Source: Deltaproteobacteria bacterium HGW-Deltaproteobacteria-15
GTDB lineage: Bacteria; Desulfobacterota; DSM-4660; Desulfatiglandales; HGW-15
Direction: 5' to 3'
Assembly: GCA_002840535.1 (NCBI GenBank)
Contig: PHBH01000030.1
Location: 40,276-104,275 of the forward strand
Length of the DNA stretch: 64,000 nucleotides
The position numbers and the translations under genes are program-made. Positions 53,488 to 61,380 of this stretch are shown here, in pieces. Positions within the stretch are counted from its first letter, which is position 1; each line of letters opens with the position of its first letter. Below the pieces are notes generated by a model. The model did no database searches. It had not been told where the DNA came from and saw nothing but the letters and a program-made list of their open reading frames with translations.

Positions 53488-54726
53488 ATGCAACGGAAGG
53501 AGTCCACCCGTCTTGAACGTACCTCCGAGAAGGTCCTCCAGGTGAACCGGTCCACCGTTAGTATGCTCGCTTCCATCCGAAAGGAGAACAACGAACTCCG
53601 AAAGGCTTTGGCAAGGAAGGATGCCATCCTCGACTCGCTGTGTTCACACAGAGATGACCTGATTGCGGCAATATGTTCAGGCCTCGCTCGAAAGCTCCAG
53701 ATACCGGTTCATGCACTGACCGATTACCTTTCACGCTCGAACACCCGTTCCAAATCAACCCGCAGCCCTTTAAAGGCGGAATCCGCGCTTGTAACAGCCG
53801 CTCATCAGCTGGCATCCCTCACAAAAAGCCTCGAGACTCTCTCGAAGCAGCAATGCGAGCCGTCACGAGTCCTTCTCTTCGATATCGGAAAGATTGTACA
53901 GGAAGCAATTACCCAAATGAAGGAGAGGTTGACAAGCGGTTCCCGCGGTAAGGCTCCCATCAATCTTCAGTATTATTTGAGACAGGTTTCTCCAGTGGAA
54001 GGAGATCCGGAAGAGTTGAAGGATGTGGTGATAGAGCTGATCTCGAATGCCATGGAGGCCATGCCCCAGGGTGGAGATCTGTACATCAGCGCCGAGGAGA
54101 ATGCCGGCTATGCCTGTGTGTACATTCAGGATAGCGGATCGAGTATCCCTGCAGAGATCCTGCCGAAAATCATGGATCCGTTTTTCACGACAAAAGACGG
54201 AAAGAATGGACTCGGGCTTTTCATGGCCCGCGCCGTCTTATTGAGGCACAAAGGAGATCTGGAACTGGAAAGCAGCCAGGGACGCGGCACGACCATCACG
54301 CTTCGGATGCCCCTTTTCAAGGAAGAATCCAGGCAGGGAAAACCCGGCGCAAGAAAAAGAAAGAACACCCGAATACTGGTCATAGAAGAGGACCATATGA
54401 TCCGGGATCTTCTCTTCCAGGTGCTCTCCGGCAAAGGCTACCGTGTAGATGCCGCAGAAACCTTCTCCGAGGGATTTGAAAAGCTCAAGGGAAAGGGGTT
54501 CGATATGGTCATCGCAGGCACGGTCACAGGAGATGGTCAGGCTCTGATAAGTAAAATCCGGAAAGCGGCCCCCCGCGTTCGTCTCGCCCTCATAGGGGGT
54601 CTGGGCGACTTCAATTTGTCCGCAGGGGTTTCCGGTGGAGCGGTTGATCTGGTGATCGGAAAACCGATCGATATGAGCTGGGCATTGAGTCGGATCTCGG
54701 AACTCCTGAGCGGAAGGGCAAAATGA
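53488..54726 (+). CDS. Histidine kinase-like protein with degenerate acceptor sites and a C-terminal pseudo-receiver
   Basis: The 412-residue protein has an N-terminal coiled coil, a DHp-like helix, an ATPase domain (N box ELISNAMEAMPQGG, G1 IQDSGSSIPAEI, F box MDPFFTTKDG, G2 GLGLFMARAV) and a receiver-like domain from about residue 294. The H box region reads GLARKLQIPVHAL, so Arg stands where SHELRTP-type kinases have the phospho-His. In the receiver the phospho-Asp is also missing (FDMVIAGTVTGDG), although the acidic pair (IEEDHMI) and lysine (GKPIDM) remain. ATG 53488 is chosen because an earlier ATG (53443) lacks a ribosome binding site. rarA overlaps its stop by 4 nt. Confidence 0.8.
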   Translation: MQRKESTRLERTSEKVLQVNRSTVSMLASIRKENNELRKALARKDAILDSLCSHRDDLIAAICSGLARKLQIPVHALTDYLSRSNTRSKSTRSPLKAESALVTAAHQLASLTKSLETLSKQQCEPSRVLLFDIGKIVQEAITQMKERLTSGSRGKAPINLQYYLRQVSPVEGDPEELKDVVIELISNAMEAMPQGGDLYISAEENAGYACVYIQDSGSSIPAEILPKIMDPFFTTKDGKNGLGLFMARAVLLRHKGDLELESSQGRGTTITLRMPLFKEESRQGKPGARKRKNTRILVIEEDHMIRDLLFQVLSGKGYRVDAAETFSEGFEKLKGKGFDMVIAGTVTGDGQALISKIRKAAPRVRLALIGGLGDFNLSAGVSGGAVDLVIGKPIDMSWALSRISELLSGRAK

Positions 54727-56024
54727 GCATTCCCTTGTCCGAAAGGATGAGACCCGAGAAATTCGAGGAGATGGTCGGACAGCAGCATCTGATAGGGCCG
54801 GGATCATCGCTTCGTAAGGCATACCAATCCGGCCACCCTTTTTCCTTAATCCTCTGGGGCCCGCCAGGAACAGGTAAAACTACTCTGGCCGGAGTCCTTG
54901 CTAAAGAAGCCGGATACCCATTTCGCTCCTTTTCCGCGGTCACCTCCGGAGTGAAGGACCTGCGGGAGGTGGTCGCAGAGGCTGAAAAGAGTTTTGCGCT
55001 CACCGGGAAACCCACCATCCTCTTCGTGGACGAGATCCACAGGTTCAACAAGGCCCAGCAGGACGGTTTTCTCCCTTATGTAGAAAAAGGAGTGATTGTT
55101 CTGGTTGGCGCCACCACACAGAATCCTTCATTTGAAATCATCCCGCCCCTTCTTTCCAGGGCCAGGGTCCTTACCCTCCATCCCCTCGAAAGGGAAGAGC
55201 TTCGGGAGATACTGGAAAAAGCAATCAACGACAGGGAGTCCGGGCTGGGATCTCTCGATTTGAAGGTGGAGCCTGCTGCCCTCGATTATCTGGTCGATCT
55301 TTCAGGGGGAGATGCGCGGGTTGCCCTCAATAACCTGGAGTCCGCCGCGTACCATGTGATGGAGGGGGAGACCCCTGCTTTACTGGACGTCGCTGCCCTT
55401 GAGGAGGCGCTCACAAAAAAAGCCCTTCCCTATGACAAGGCGGGCGAGGAGCACTACAACCTGATTTCCGCGTTTCACAAGAGCCTCAGAGGGAGCGATG
55501 CCCATGCCTCTCTCTACTGGCTATACAGAATGGTCATGGCGGGAGAGGATCCCCTCTTCATCTGTAGAAGGATGATTCGTTTTGCATCCGAGGATATCGG
55601 CATGGCCGATCCTCAGGCCCTCCAACAGGCCCTTGCTGCGTTCGACGCATGGGAAAAGGTAGGCCCTCCGGAGGCTGAGCTCGCCCTCGCGCAGGCCGCG
55701 GTCTATCTTGCCTCAGCACCAAAAAGCAACGCGCTCTACATGGCGGAGAAGGGGGTGAAGGCGGAGATAGAGTCCAGCGGAGCCCTGCCGGTTCCGCTGC
55801 ACATCCGCAATGCCCCTACCAGGCTGATGAAGCAACTGGGGTATTCCAAAGGCTACCTTTATCCCCACAACTATCCAACCGGATGGGTGGATCAGGAGTA
55901 TCTTCCGGAAAAGATCAGAGGACGAGCTTTCTACAAACCCTCAGACCGCGGATTCGAAAGGGCCATCAGGCAGAAGATGGCCGAGATCGAGAGGAAAAGA
56001 AAACCTAAGAAGCCTGAATCCTGA
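54723..56024 (+). CDS. rarA: Replication-associated recombination protein A (MgsA/RarA)
   Basis: The 433-residue AAA+ ATPase has Walker A LWGPPGTGKTTLAG, Walker B ILFVDEIHRFNKAQQD, the family's LVGATTQNPSFEIIPPLLSR sensor region and the C-terminal APTRLMKQLGYSKGYLYPHN motif of RarA. It acts at stalled replication forks. The gene starts with an ATGA overlap of the upstream kinase-like gene, so the two are translationally coupled. This pairing with a sensor-like protein is unusual. Confidence 0.94.
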   Translation: MSIPLSERMRPEKFEEMVGQQHLIGPGSSLRKAYQSGHPFSLILWGPPGTGKTTLAGVLAKEAGYPFRSFSAVTSGVKDLREVVAEAEKSFALTGKPTILFVDEIHRFNKAQQDGFLPYVEKGVIVLVGATTQNPSFEIIPPLLSRARVLTLHPLEREELREILEKAINDRESGLGSLDLKVEPAALDYLVDLSGGDARVALNNLESAAYHVMEGETPALLDVAALEEALTKKALPYDKAGEEHYNLISAFHKSLRGSDAHASLYWLYRMVMAGEDPLFICRRMIRFASEDIGMADPQALQQALAAFDAWEKVGPPEAELALAQAAVYLASAPKSNALYMAEKGVKAEIESSGALPVPLHIRNAPTRLMKQLGYSKGYLYPHNYPTGWVDQEYLPEKIRGRAFYKPSDRGFERAIRQKMAEIERKRKPKKPES

Positions 56025-56045
56025 TGGTCTCGTAATGACATTTGC

Positions 56046-56618
56046 TCACCCGCCCGTTCTCTCCAGTTCCCTGATCAGCTCACCGGAAGTGAGCACCCTG
56101 AGGAGGGGATAGAGAGCAGTTCGGCGGTAAAGCTCGAGCGTCTTCCGATGGATCTCTTCTGTAACCGCTGCCGTGCAATCCTCCAGAATGATCGTCTTGA
56201 AGTCGCAGCAAATGGAATCCATGGCGGTTGTGAGAACACAGAAATTGGTCGTAATCCCCGCCACTGCGCAGAGCGTGACCTTCCTCTCTTTCAGCCACCG
56301 CTCCAGGGATGTCCGGAAGAAGGCGGAGAAACGTGGTTTAGGCAGCCAGAAATCGCCCTCCCCTCGTTCGAGTTCATCGATTACCTCTGCGCCCGTCGTT
56401 CCTTCCAGCGAATGCGGTTTCATCCTGCCGGTGAAGATGAAATCATCCCGCCTGAAGGCATCCGTGGAAAAAACAACCGGCCATCCCCTGGCCTTGAAGA
56501 CGCTTTTGATATGATTGATCGGGCCGATGATCCTTGCAGCCAGGGCGGTTATCGGGAATTTGTTCTTCTCTTCAAGATTGTCTTTGACCATGTCAATGAT
56601 CAGGAGTGCCGGCGTCAT
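56046..56618 (-). CDS. Isochorismatase-family cysteine hydrolase (nicotinamidase-like)
   Basis: The 190-residue protein has the catalytic Asp at ALLIIDMVKDN (residue 9), a lysine in FWLPKPRFSAFF near residue 95, and the nucleophilic Cys in GITTNFCVLTTAMDS near residue 127, preceded by a cis-peptide-like Gly-Ile. The substrate could be nicotinamide, isochorismate or another amide. It overlaps the upstream cysteine desulfurase by 26 nt, which suggests coupled translation. Confidence 0.85.
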   Translation of the reverse strand: MTPALLIIDMVKDNLEEKNKFPITALAARIIGPINHIKSVFKARGWPVVFSTDAFRRDDFIFTGRMKPHSLEGTTGAEVIDELERGEGDFWLPKPRFSAFFRTSLERWLKERKVTLCAVAGITTNFCVLTTAMDSICCDFKTIILEDCTAAVTEEIHRKTLELYRRTALYPLLRVLTSGELIRELERTGG

Positions 56619-57756
56619 TTCTCATCTCCTCTACACGGCTGACGATCCATTCGGCCGCCCTTTCGATCTGCTCCATGGTATTGCTTCTGCCTAAGGTCAG
56701 CCTCAGGGCGCCCATGCCGATTTCAGGAGGAACGCCCATGGCGGAGAGTACGTGTGAGAGGTGAACCGATTTTTCATGACAGGCCGCACCGGTAGAGGCG
56801 CACAGGCCCGGGATCCCTTCAAGAATTTCGCTGCCCGGCAAGCCCGGTACTGAGATATTCAGTGTATTGGGAAGCCTTTCCTGAGGATGGCCGTTCAGGA
56901 CAAGCCCGTCCACTCCCGCAAACAACAGGGTCTCAAGACGATCCCTCATTTCCTTCATCCTTATCCGGTCGATTTGGATTCTCTCCTTTGCGACTTTGCA
57001 GGCAACCCCAAGGCCTACGGCGAAGATGACATTCTCCGTGCCTGCGCGGCTGCCCCCTTCCTGAGCGGCTCCATGAATGAGCGGGGTGAGTCTCTGTCCC
57101 TTTCTGATGAACAAGGCGCCGATCCCTTTCGGGCCGTACAGCTTGTGCCCTGCCACGGAAAGGAAATCCAGACCGAGCCCATGCACATCGACGGGAATTT
57201 TCCCAACAGCCTGCGCTGCATCGGTATGGAGCGGGATTTCATGTTCACGGGCGATTGCCGAGATCTCCTGGATGGGCTGCAGGGTGCCGGTCTCGTTGTT
57301 TGCGAGCATGACGGTGATCAACCGCGTATCGGGCCTTATGGCTTTTCTCACCTCTTCGGGATTCACGCGTCCCGACCCGTCCACTTGCAGGAAAGTCACC
57401 TCTGCGCCGAGTTCCATGAGAAAAAGCGCAGGATTCAGGATTGCGGGATGTTCCACGGCCGATGTGATGATGTGGCACCCTGCCGGATTCCTGAAATCCA
57501 CTATCCCTTTCAGGACCATGTTGTTGGACTCACTCCCACCCGAGGTGAAAACCACCTCTTCGGGGCCGCAGCCGAGGAGGGCGGCAACCTGTCCTCTCGA
57601 CTCTTCCACCGCGGATTTTGCACGAATGCCCAGATCATAGGAGCAGGAAGGATTTCCGAATTCCTCCTTCATGATCCGGGACATGGATTCAATGGCGTCG
57701 GGGTCGATCGGCGTGGTGGCATTGTGATCCAGATAAATAAAATCTCTTTTTTCCAT
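56593..57756 (-). CDS. Cysteine desulfurase, NifS-like, second copy
   Basis: The protein begins FIYLDHNATTPIDPDAIESM, has the PLP lysine in SVAGHKLYGPKGIG, and a cysteine loop CASTGAACHEKSVHLSHVL that differs from the SSGSACTSG loop of the nifS at 38391. It is a NifS-like desulfurase; this Thr-Gly-Ala-Ala-Cys-His variant is seen in a branch outside the main NifS/IscS line, and I cannot tell whether the partner is a Fe-S, thiolation or selenium pathway. ATG 57756 has GAGG 7 nt upstream; an earlier in-frame ATG at 57807 would add 17 residues. Its own promoter probably lies at 57779-57807. Confidence 0.85.
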   Translation of the reverse strand: MEKRDFIYLDHNATTPIDPDAIESMSRIMKEEFGNPSCSYDLGIRAKSAVEESRGQVAALLGCGPEEVVFTSGGSESNNMVLKGIVDFRNPAGCHIITSAVEHPAILNPALFLMELGAEVTFLQVDGSGRVNPEEVRKAIRPDTRLITVMLANNETGTLQPIQEISAIAREHEIPLHTDAAQAVGKIPVDVHGLGLDFLSVAGHKLYGPKGIGALFIRKGQRLTPLIHGAAQEGGSRAGTENVIFAVGLGVACKVAKERIQIDRIRMKEMRDRLETLLFAGVDGLVLNGHPQERLPNTLNISVPGLPGSEILEGIPGLCASTGAACHEKSVHLSHVLSAMGVPPEIGMGALRLTLGRSNTMEQIERAAEWIVSRVEEMRNDAGTPDH

Positions 57757-57778
57757 ACGCTTACCTCGAATCCTTTTT

Positions 57779-57807
57779 GTTCTAGAATATATTTTGTGAA
57801 TTGACAA
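57779..57807 (-). promoter_or_regulatory. Putative promoter of the second NifS-like gene
   Basis: On the minus strand TTGTCA (57802-57807) is followed after 17 nt by TAGAAC (57779-57784). It overlaps the -35 box of the divergent fabH promoter, so the two may compete. Confidence 0.4.
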
Positions 57808-57829
57808 ATATTTCGCATGTGGATAGTAG
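57801..57829 (+). promoter_or_regulatory. Putative promoter of fabH
   Basis: TTGACA (57801-57806), 17 nt and TAGTAG (57824-57829) give a -35 consensus with a weak -10. The start of fabH is at 57934. Confidence 0.4.
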
Positions 57830-57933
57830 TATCATCTCACCCATAAAGTCTTACAGCCGTCCGGTTTCAGACGGATGGAAATCAGTCTTAATTTGGAGAA
57901 GCCACAAGAGAAGCAAGGAAGATCACCCGAATC

Positions 57934-58923
57934 ATGCAGAAAATAGCGATTCTTGGAACCGGTTCGTACGTTCCCCCAAAGGTGCTGGCCAACTCCGACC
58001 TTCAGAAGATGGGTCTGGACACCACAGATGAATGGATTGCTCAGCGCACCGGGGTAAGAGAAAGGAGAATTGCCGATCCGGATGTCAACACCTCCGATTT
58101 GGCGCTTCACGCCTCCCGGAAGGCCTTGGATATGGCGGGACTGAAGCCGTCCGATCTGGATCTCATCATCGTCGCTACCATTACCCCCGATACCTGCTGC
58201 CCCTCTGCTGCAAACTGGCTCCAGGCGAGCCTGAATGCCCCGCAGGCGGTCACCTTCGATGTGACGGCTGCCTGTTCGGGATACATCTTCGGCCTGAATG
58301 TCGCAACCCAGTACCTTCTCTCCGGACACTCCAAGCGTGTTCTGGTGGTCGCTGCGGAGATCATGACACGGACATTGAACTGGAAGGACCGGACCACATG
58401 CATCCTCTGGGGAGACGGCGCCGGCGCTGCCGTGCTGACACGCGGATCCGGCGGACATGAACTTCTCTCCACACACATCCATACGGATGGAGCGAACGGA
58501 AAAGACCTGCTGCTGCCCGGCGGAGGATCCAGGACCACGCCGATTTCTCATGAAAGCGTCGACAAGGGGCTTCACACCCTGAATATGATCGAGGCGAGTG
58601 CAAGCTTCAGGGTAGCCGTCCGTCACTTTGTGGATTCCATAAAAGAGGCCGCGTCCTACAACACGATCGATGTGAAGAATATCAGCTGGTTTATCCCGCA
58701 TCAGGCCAACCTGAGGATGTTCCAGTCCATTGCGAAAAGCATCGATGTTTCCATGGATAAGTTCTATGTGACCCTCCACAAGTATGGGAACATCTCCTCC
58801 GCCTCATGCGCAATTGCCCTGGATGAAGCCGTGCGCGACGGGAGCATAAAGAAGGATGAAATCGTCTGTCTTCCTGTTTTCGGAGGGGGCCTCACCTGGG
58901 GCAGCGCTCTCATCCGGTGGTAG
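57934..58923 (+). CDS. fabH: Beta-ketoacyl-ACP synthase III
   Basis: The 329-residue protein begins KIAILGTGSYVPPKVLANSD and holds the FabH triad: Cys in VTAACSGYIFG near residue 112, His in WFIPHQANLRM, and Asn in HKYGNISSAS. It condenses acetyl-CoA or another acyl-CoA with malonyl-ACP to start fatty acid synthesis. No other fab genes flank it, so it may serve a special acyl chain. The 222 nt after it show nothing I recognise. Confidence 0.93.
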   Translation: MQKIAILGTGSYVPPKVLANSDLQKMGLDTTDEWIAQRTGVRERRIADPDVNTSDLALHASRKALDMAGLKPSDLDLIIVATITPDTCCPSAANWLQASLNAPQAVTFDVTAACSGYIFGLNVATQYLLSGHSKRVLVVAAEIMTRTLNWKDRTTCILWGDGAGAAVLTRGSGGHELLSTHIHTDGANGKDLLLPGGGSRTTPISHESVDKGLHTLNMIEASASFRVAVRHFVDSIKEAASYNTIDVKNISWFIPHQANLRMFQSIAKSIDVSMDKFYVTLHKYGNISSASCAIALDEAVRDGSIKKDEIVCLPVFGGGLTWGSALIRW

Positions 58924-59160
58924 CGCTCAGGCGCCGCCACAGAGCCCCGGGGAATTGAAGCGAACCATTCGGGAAGCCCCGATATCCTGCTCCCCGGACG
59001 AAAACGACGATGTCAAACTTGGAGCCCGATCAAACGAATTCCGGATTTTCGCCCGCTAGGGAATGATATAGGAATCTGACAAGACAGGTTCCGATATCGC
59101 TTTCTGCTCGGGTCCTGGTCAGTAAACCACCTTTCTGATTCTAAATTGGGTAAATCAAAG

Positions 59161-60270
59161 ATGGAGAAGACCGCCCTCCGCATCCTGATCCTCGAGGATG
59201 TTCCCACCGATGCCGAGCTGATTGAAGACTCTCTGCGCAAGGCCGGGGTCGACTTTGTCCGGCAGTCCGTCGATGACCGGGAATCCTTCCTCGAGTCCCT
59301 CGCCCATTTCTCGCCGGACATCATTCTTTCAGACTATTCGCTTCCCGGATTCGATGGCGAAGCCGCCCTGAAGATAGCGCGGGAGATCGCCCCCGAGGTG
59401 CCGTTCATTTTCGTAACGGGCGCAGTGGGCGAAGAATTCGTTGTGGAGCTCCTGAAAAGCGGCGCCACCGATGTCGTTCTGAAACACCGGCTTTCGCGGC
59501 TTTCCTTTTGCGTGAAACGGGCACAGGAGGAGACCGAGGAGAAGCGGATCCGGAGAAAAGCGGAAGAGGAGCTGAGAAAGGCGCACCAGAGGCTCATTAC
59601 CGTGCAGGAAGAGGAGAGAAGGAGCGTAGCCAGGGATCTGCACGACTCCCTCGGAAGCTGCCTCATGGCCATAAAATTCGGCATGGAGAGCGAGCTCGAT
59701 GTTGCGGAGAAGGATCAGGATTCCGCCAGGACGAGCCGGCTGGCAAAGCTGATCGGAATGGTCGAGGAGGGATTCAAGGAGACGAAGCGGATGCAGAAGC
59801 AGCTCCGTCCTCCGGTGCTGGACGACTTCGGTATTGTGGTGGCGGTCCAGTCGCTTTGCCGGGACTTTCAGGTGTGGTACCCCTCCATTCACGTGGAGAC
59901 CCTGATCGAGATCCAGGAGGAGGATATGCCCGAGGGGCTCAAGATCACGATCTACCGGGTATTGCAGGAGGGACTGAACAACATCGCCAAACACAGCGGC
60001 GCGAAGCGGGCCATCGTCGGCCTTTCAAAACTGGACGGCGCCATTCACCTGCTCATCGAGGACAGGGGCAAAGGATTCGACTTCGGGCAGTATAAGGAGA
60101 GCAGAAGCGAATCGGCGAGCATGGGAATCATGGGTATGAGAGAGCGCACCCGCCTGTCGGGAGGAACGTTCTCCATCGACGCCAGCGAGGGAAAGGGAAC
60201 GGTCATTCGCGCATCCTGGCCCTGCCGCATCCCGCCGCCTGTCAAGAGCCGCTCTTGCCCGGAAGAGTGA
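59161..60270 (+). CDS. Response regulator-histidine kinase hybrid (NarX-type HisKA_3 kinase)
   Basis: An N-terminal receiver domain (about 1-125; ILEDVPTDAELIEDSL, phospho-Asp in ILSDYSLPGFDG, Lys in VVLKHRLS) is followed by a short coiled coil and a HisKA_3 dimerisation helix with RDLHDSLGSCLMAIK, where the His is the phospho-acceptor. The ATPase domain includes GLNNIAKHSGAKRA and IEDRGKGFDF. The receiver-first order suggests it accepts phosphate from another kinase. ATG 59161 is chosen over a TTG at 59146. It is convergent with the truncated kinase at 60242. Confidence 0.85.
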   Translation: MEKTALRILILEDVPTDAELIEDSLRKAGVDFVRQSVDDRESFLESLAHFSPDIILSDYSLPGFDGEAALKIAREIAPEVPFIFVTGAVGEEFVVELLKSGATDVVLKHRLSRLSFCVKRAQEETEEKRIRRKAEEELRKAHQRLITVQEEERRSVARDLHDSLGSCLMAIKFGMESELDVAEKDQDSARTSRLAKLIGMVEEGFKETKRMQKQLRPPVLDDFGIVVAVQSLCRDFQVWYPSIHVETLIEIQEEDMPEGLKITIYRVLQEGLNNIAKHSGAKRAIVGLSKLDGAIHLLIEDRGKGFDFGQYKESRSESASMGIMGMRERTRLSGGTFSIDASEGKGTVIRASWPCRIPPPVKSRSCPEE

Positions 60271-61279
60271 AATAGAAAGTCGCTCCTTCACCAGGCCTGC
60301 TTTCCGCCCAGACCCGTCCGCCGTGGCGAGTGACGAGACGGTGGACGATGGCAAGGCCCACGCCCGTCCCTTCGAATTCACGGTCGGTGACGAGGCGCTG
60401 GAAGACCCCGAAGATCTTGTCATTGTACTTCGTATCGAAGCCTACGCCGTTGTCCCTCACAAAATAACCCTGCTTGCCGTCCCGTTCGAAGCTTCCCACC
60501 TCTATTCTCCGATCGGATTTGTTCCTGCTGAATTTCACGGCGTTTTCGAGCAGGTTGGCGAGCACCTGCCGGATGAGCGCAAGATCGCCCTGGGCGGCAG
60601 GGAGTGCGGCAACATGAATGTCGGCTTTAGCGCCCGCATCAAATGACTTCAGCGTCTCCACGACCTCGGCCACGAGGCTGCTCATATCTATGCGTGAAAT
60701 ATTCATCGCCGTTCGGCCCGCACGGGAGAAGGCGAGCAGGTCGTCGATGAGAAGCCCCATCTTGATCGCGTTCTTCTCGATCACGGCGAGACGCCGCTTT
60801 GCCTCTTCGTCAAGGGCTTGCCCGAAGTCGTCGACAAGGATGCGGGCAAATCCGTTGATCGCACGAAGCGGGGCGCGGAGGTCGTGGGAGATGGTGTAGG
60901 CGACGCCCTCCAACTCCCTGTTTGTCTCCTGGAGCTCCCGGGCATGGTCTTGAAGCTTCGCGTGCGCCTTCTTCAGGGCTTCTTCCGCCTGCTTGCGGTC
61001 GGTCATATCGATCAGGGAGGTCCTGCAGAACCGCTTTCCGTGTGGATCGCTTACAGAAACGCTTTCCAACCGCACCCAAAGATTCTGCCCTGCTTTTCCC
61101 TCCACCCGCACCTCGGACGTGACTCTGCTCTCGGTCTTAAAGACGTCGCGGAGATGCTGGTAAAAAACGGATCTGTCCTCCCGCACGATGAAGGACCATA
61201 ACGGACTTCCAATCATGCGGTCCCGCTCCACGCCGATCTCGCGCCCGGCGGTCAGATTCGCCTCCAGAATCACCTTCAA
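60242..61279 (-). CDS. Histidine kinase with truncated PAS domain, duplicate of the neighbour's C-terminal half
   Basis: The frame encodes a partial PAS domain (EANLTAGREIGVERDRM onward), a coiled coil, a HisKA domain with phospho-His in ISHDLRAPLRAING, and an ATPase domain (NLLENAVKFSRN, RDNGVGFDTKY, GVGLAIVHRLV). The last 240 residues are nearly identical to the C-terminus of the kinase at 61381. An in-frame TGA lies shortly upstream of the TTG that opens the frame, and no ribosome binding site is seen, so the 5' part of the gene is missing. It may be a pseudogene or a soluble kinase. The 100 nt to the next gene show no promoter. Confidence 0.7.
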   Translation of the reverse strand: MKVILEANLTAGREIGVERDRMIGSPLWSFIVREDRSVFYQHLRDVFKTESRVTSEVRVEGKAGQNLWVRLESVSVSDPHGKRFCRTSLIDMTDRKQAEEALKKAHAKLQDHARELQETNRELEGVAYTISHDLRAPLRAINGFARILVDDFGQALDEEAKRRLAVIEKNAIKMGLLIDDLLAFSRAGRTAMNISRIDMSSLVAEVVETLKSFDAGAKADIHVAALPAAQGDLALIRQVLANLLENAVKFSRNKSDRRIEVGSFERDGKQGYFVRDNGVGFDTKYNDKIFGVFQRLVTDREFEGTGVGLAIVHRLVTRHGGRVWAESRPGEGATFYFTLPGKSGS

Positions 61280-61380
61280 ATAAACACAGTAGGAGAATCA
61301 AGTGCATTTAACAAGACATACATTTGTCGATGCTGCAATGAGTCTGTCCCGACGCTTCCTGAACTTCCACTGGAGTTCTC

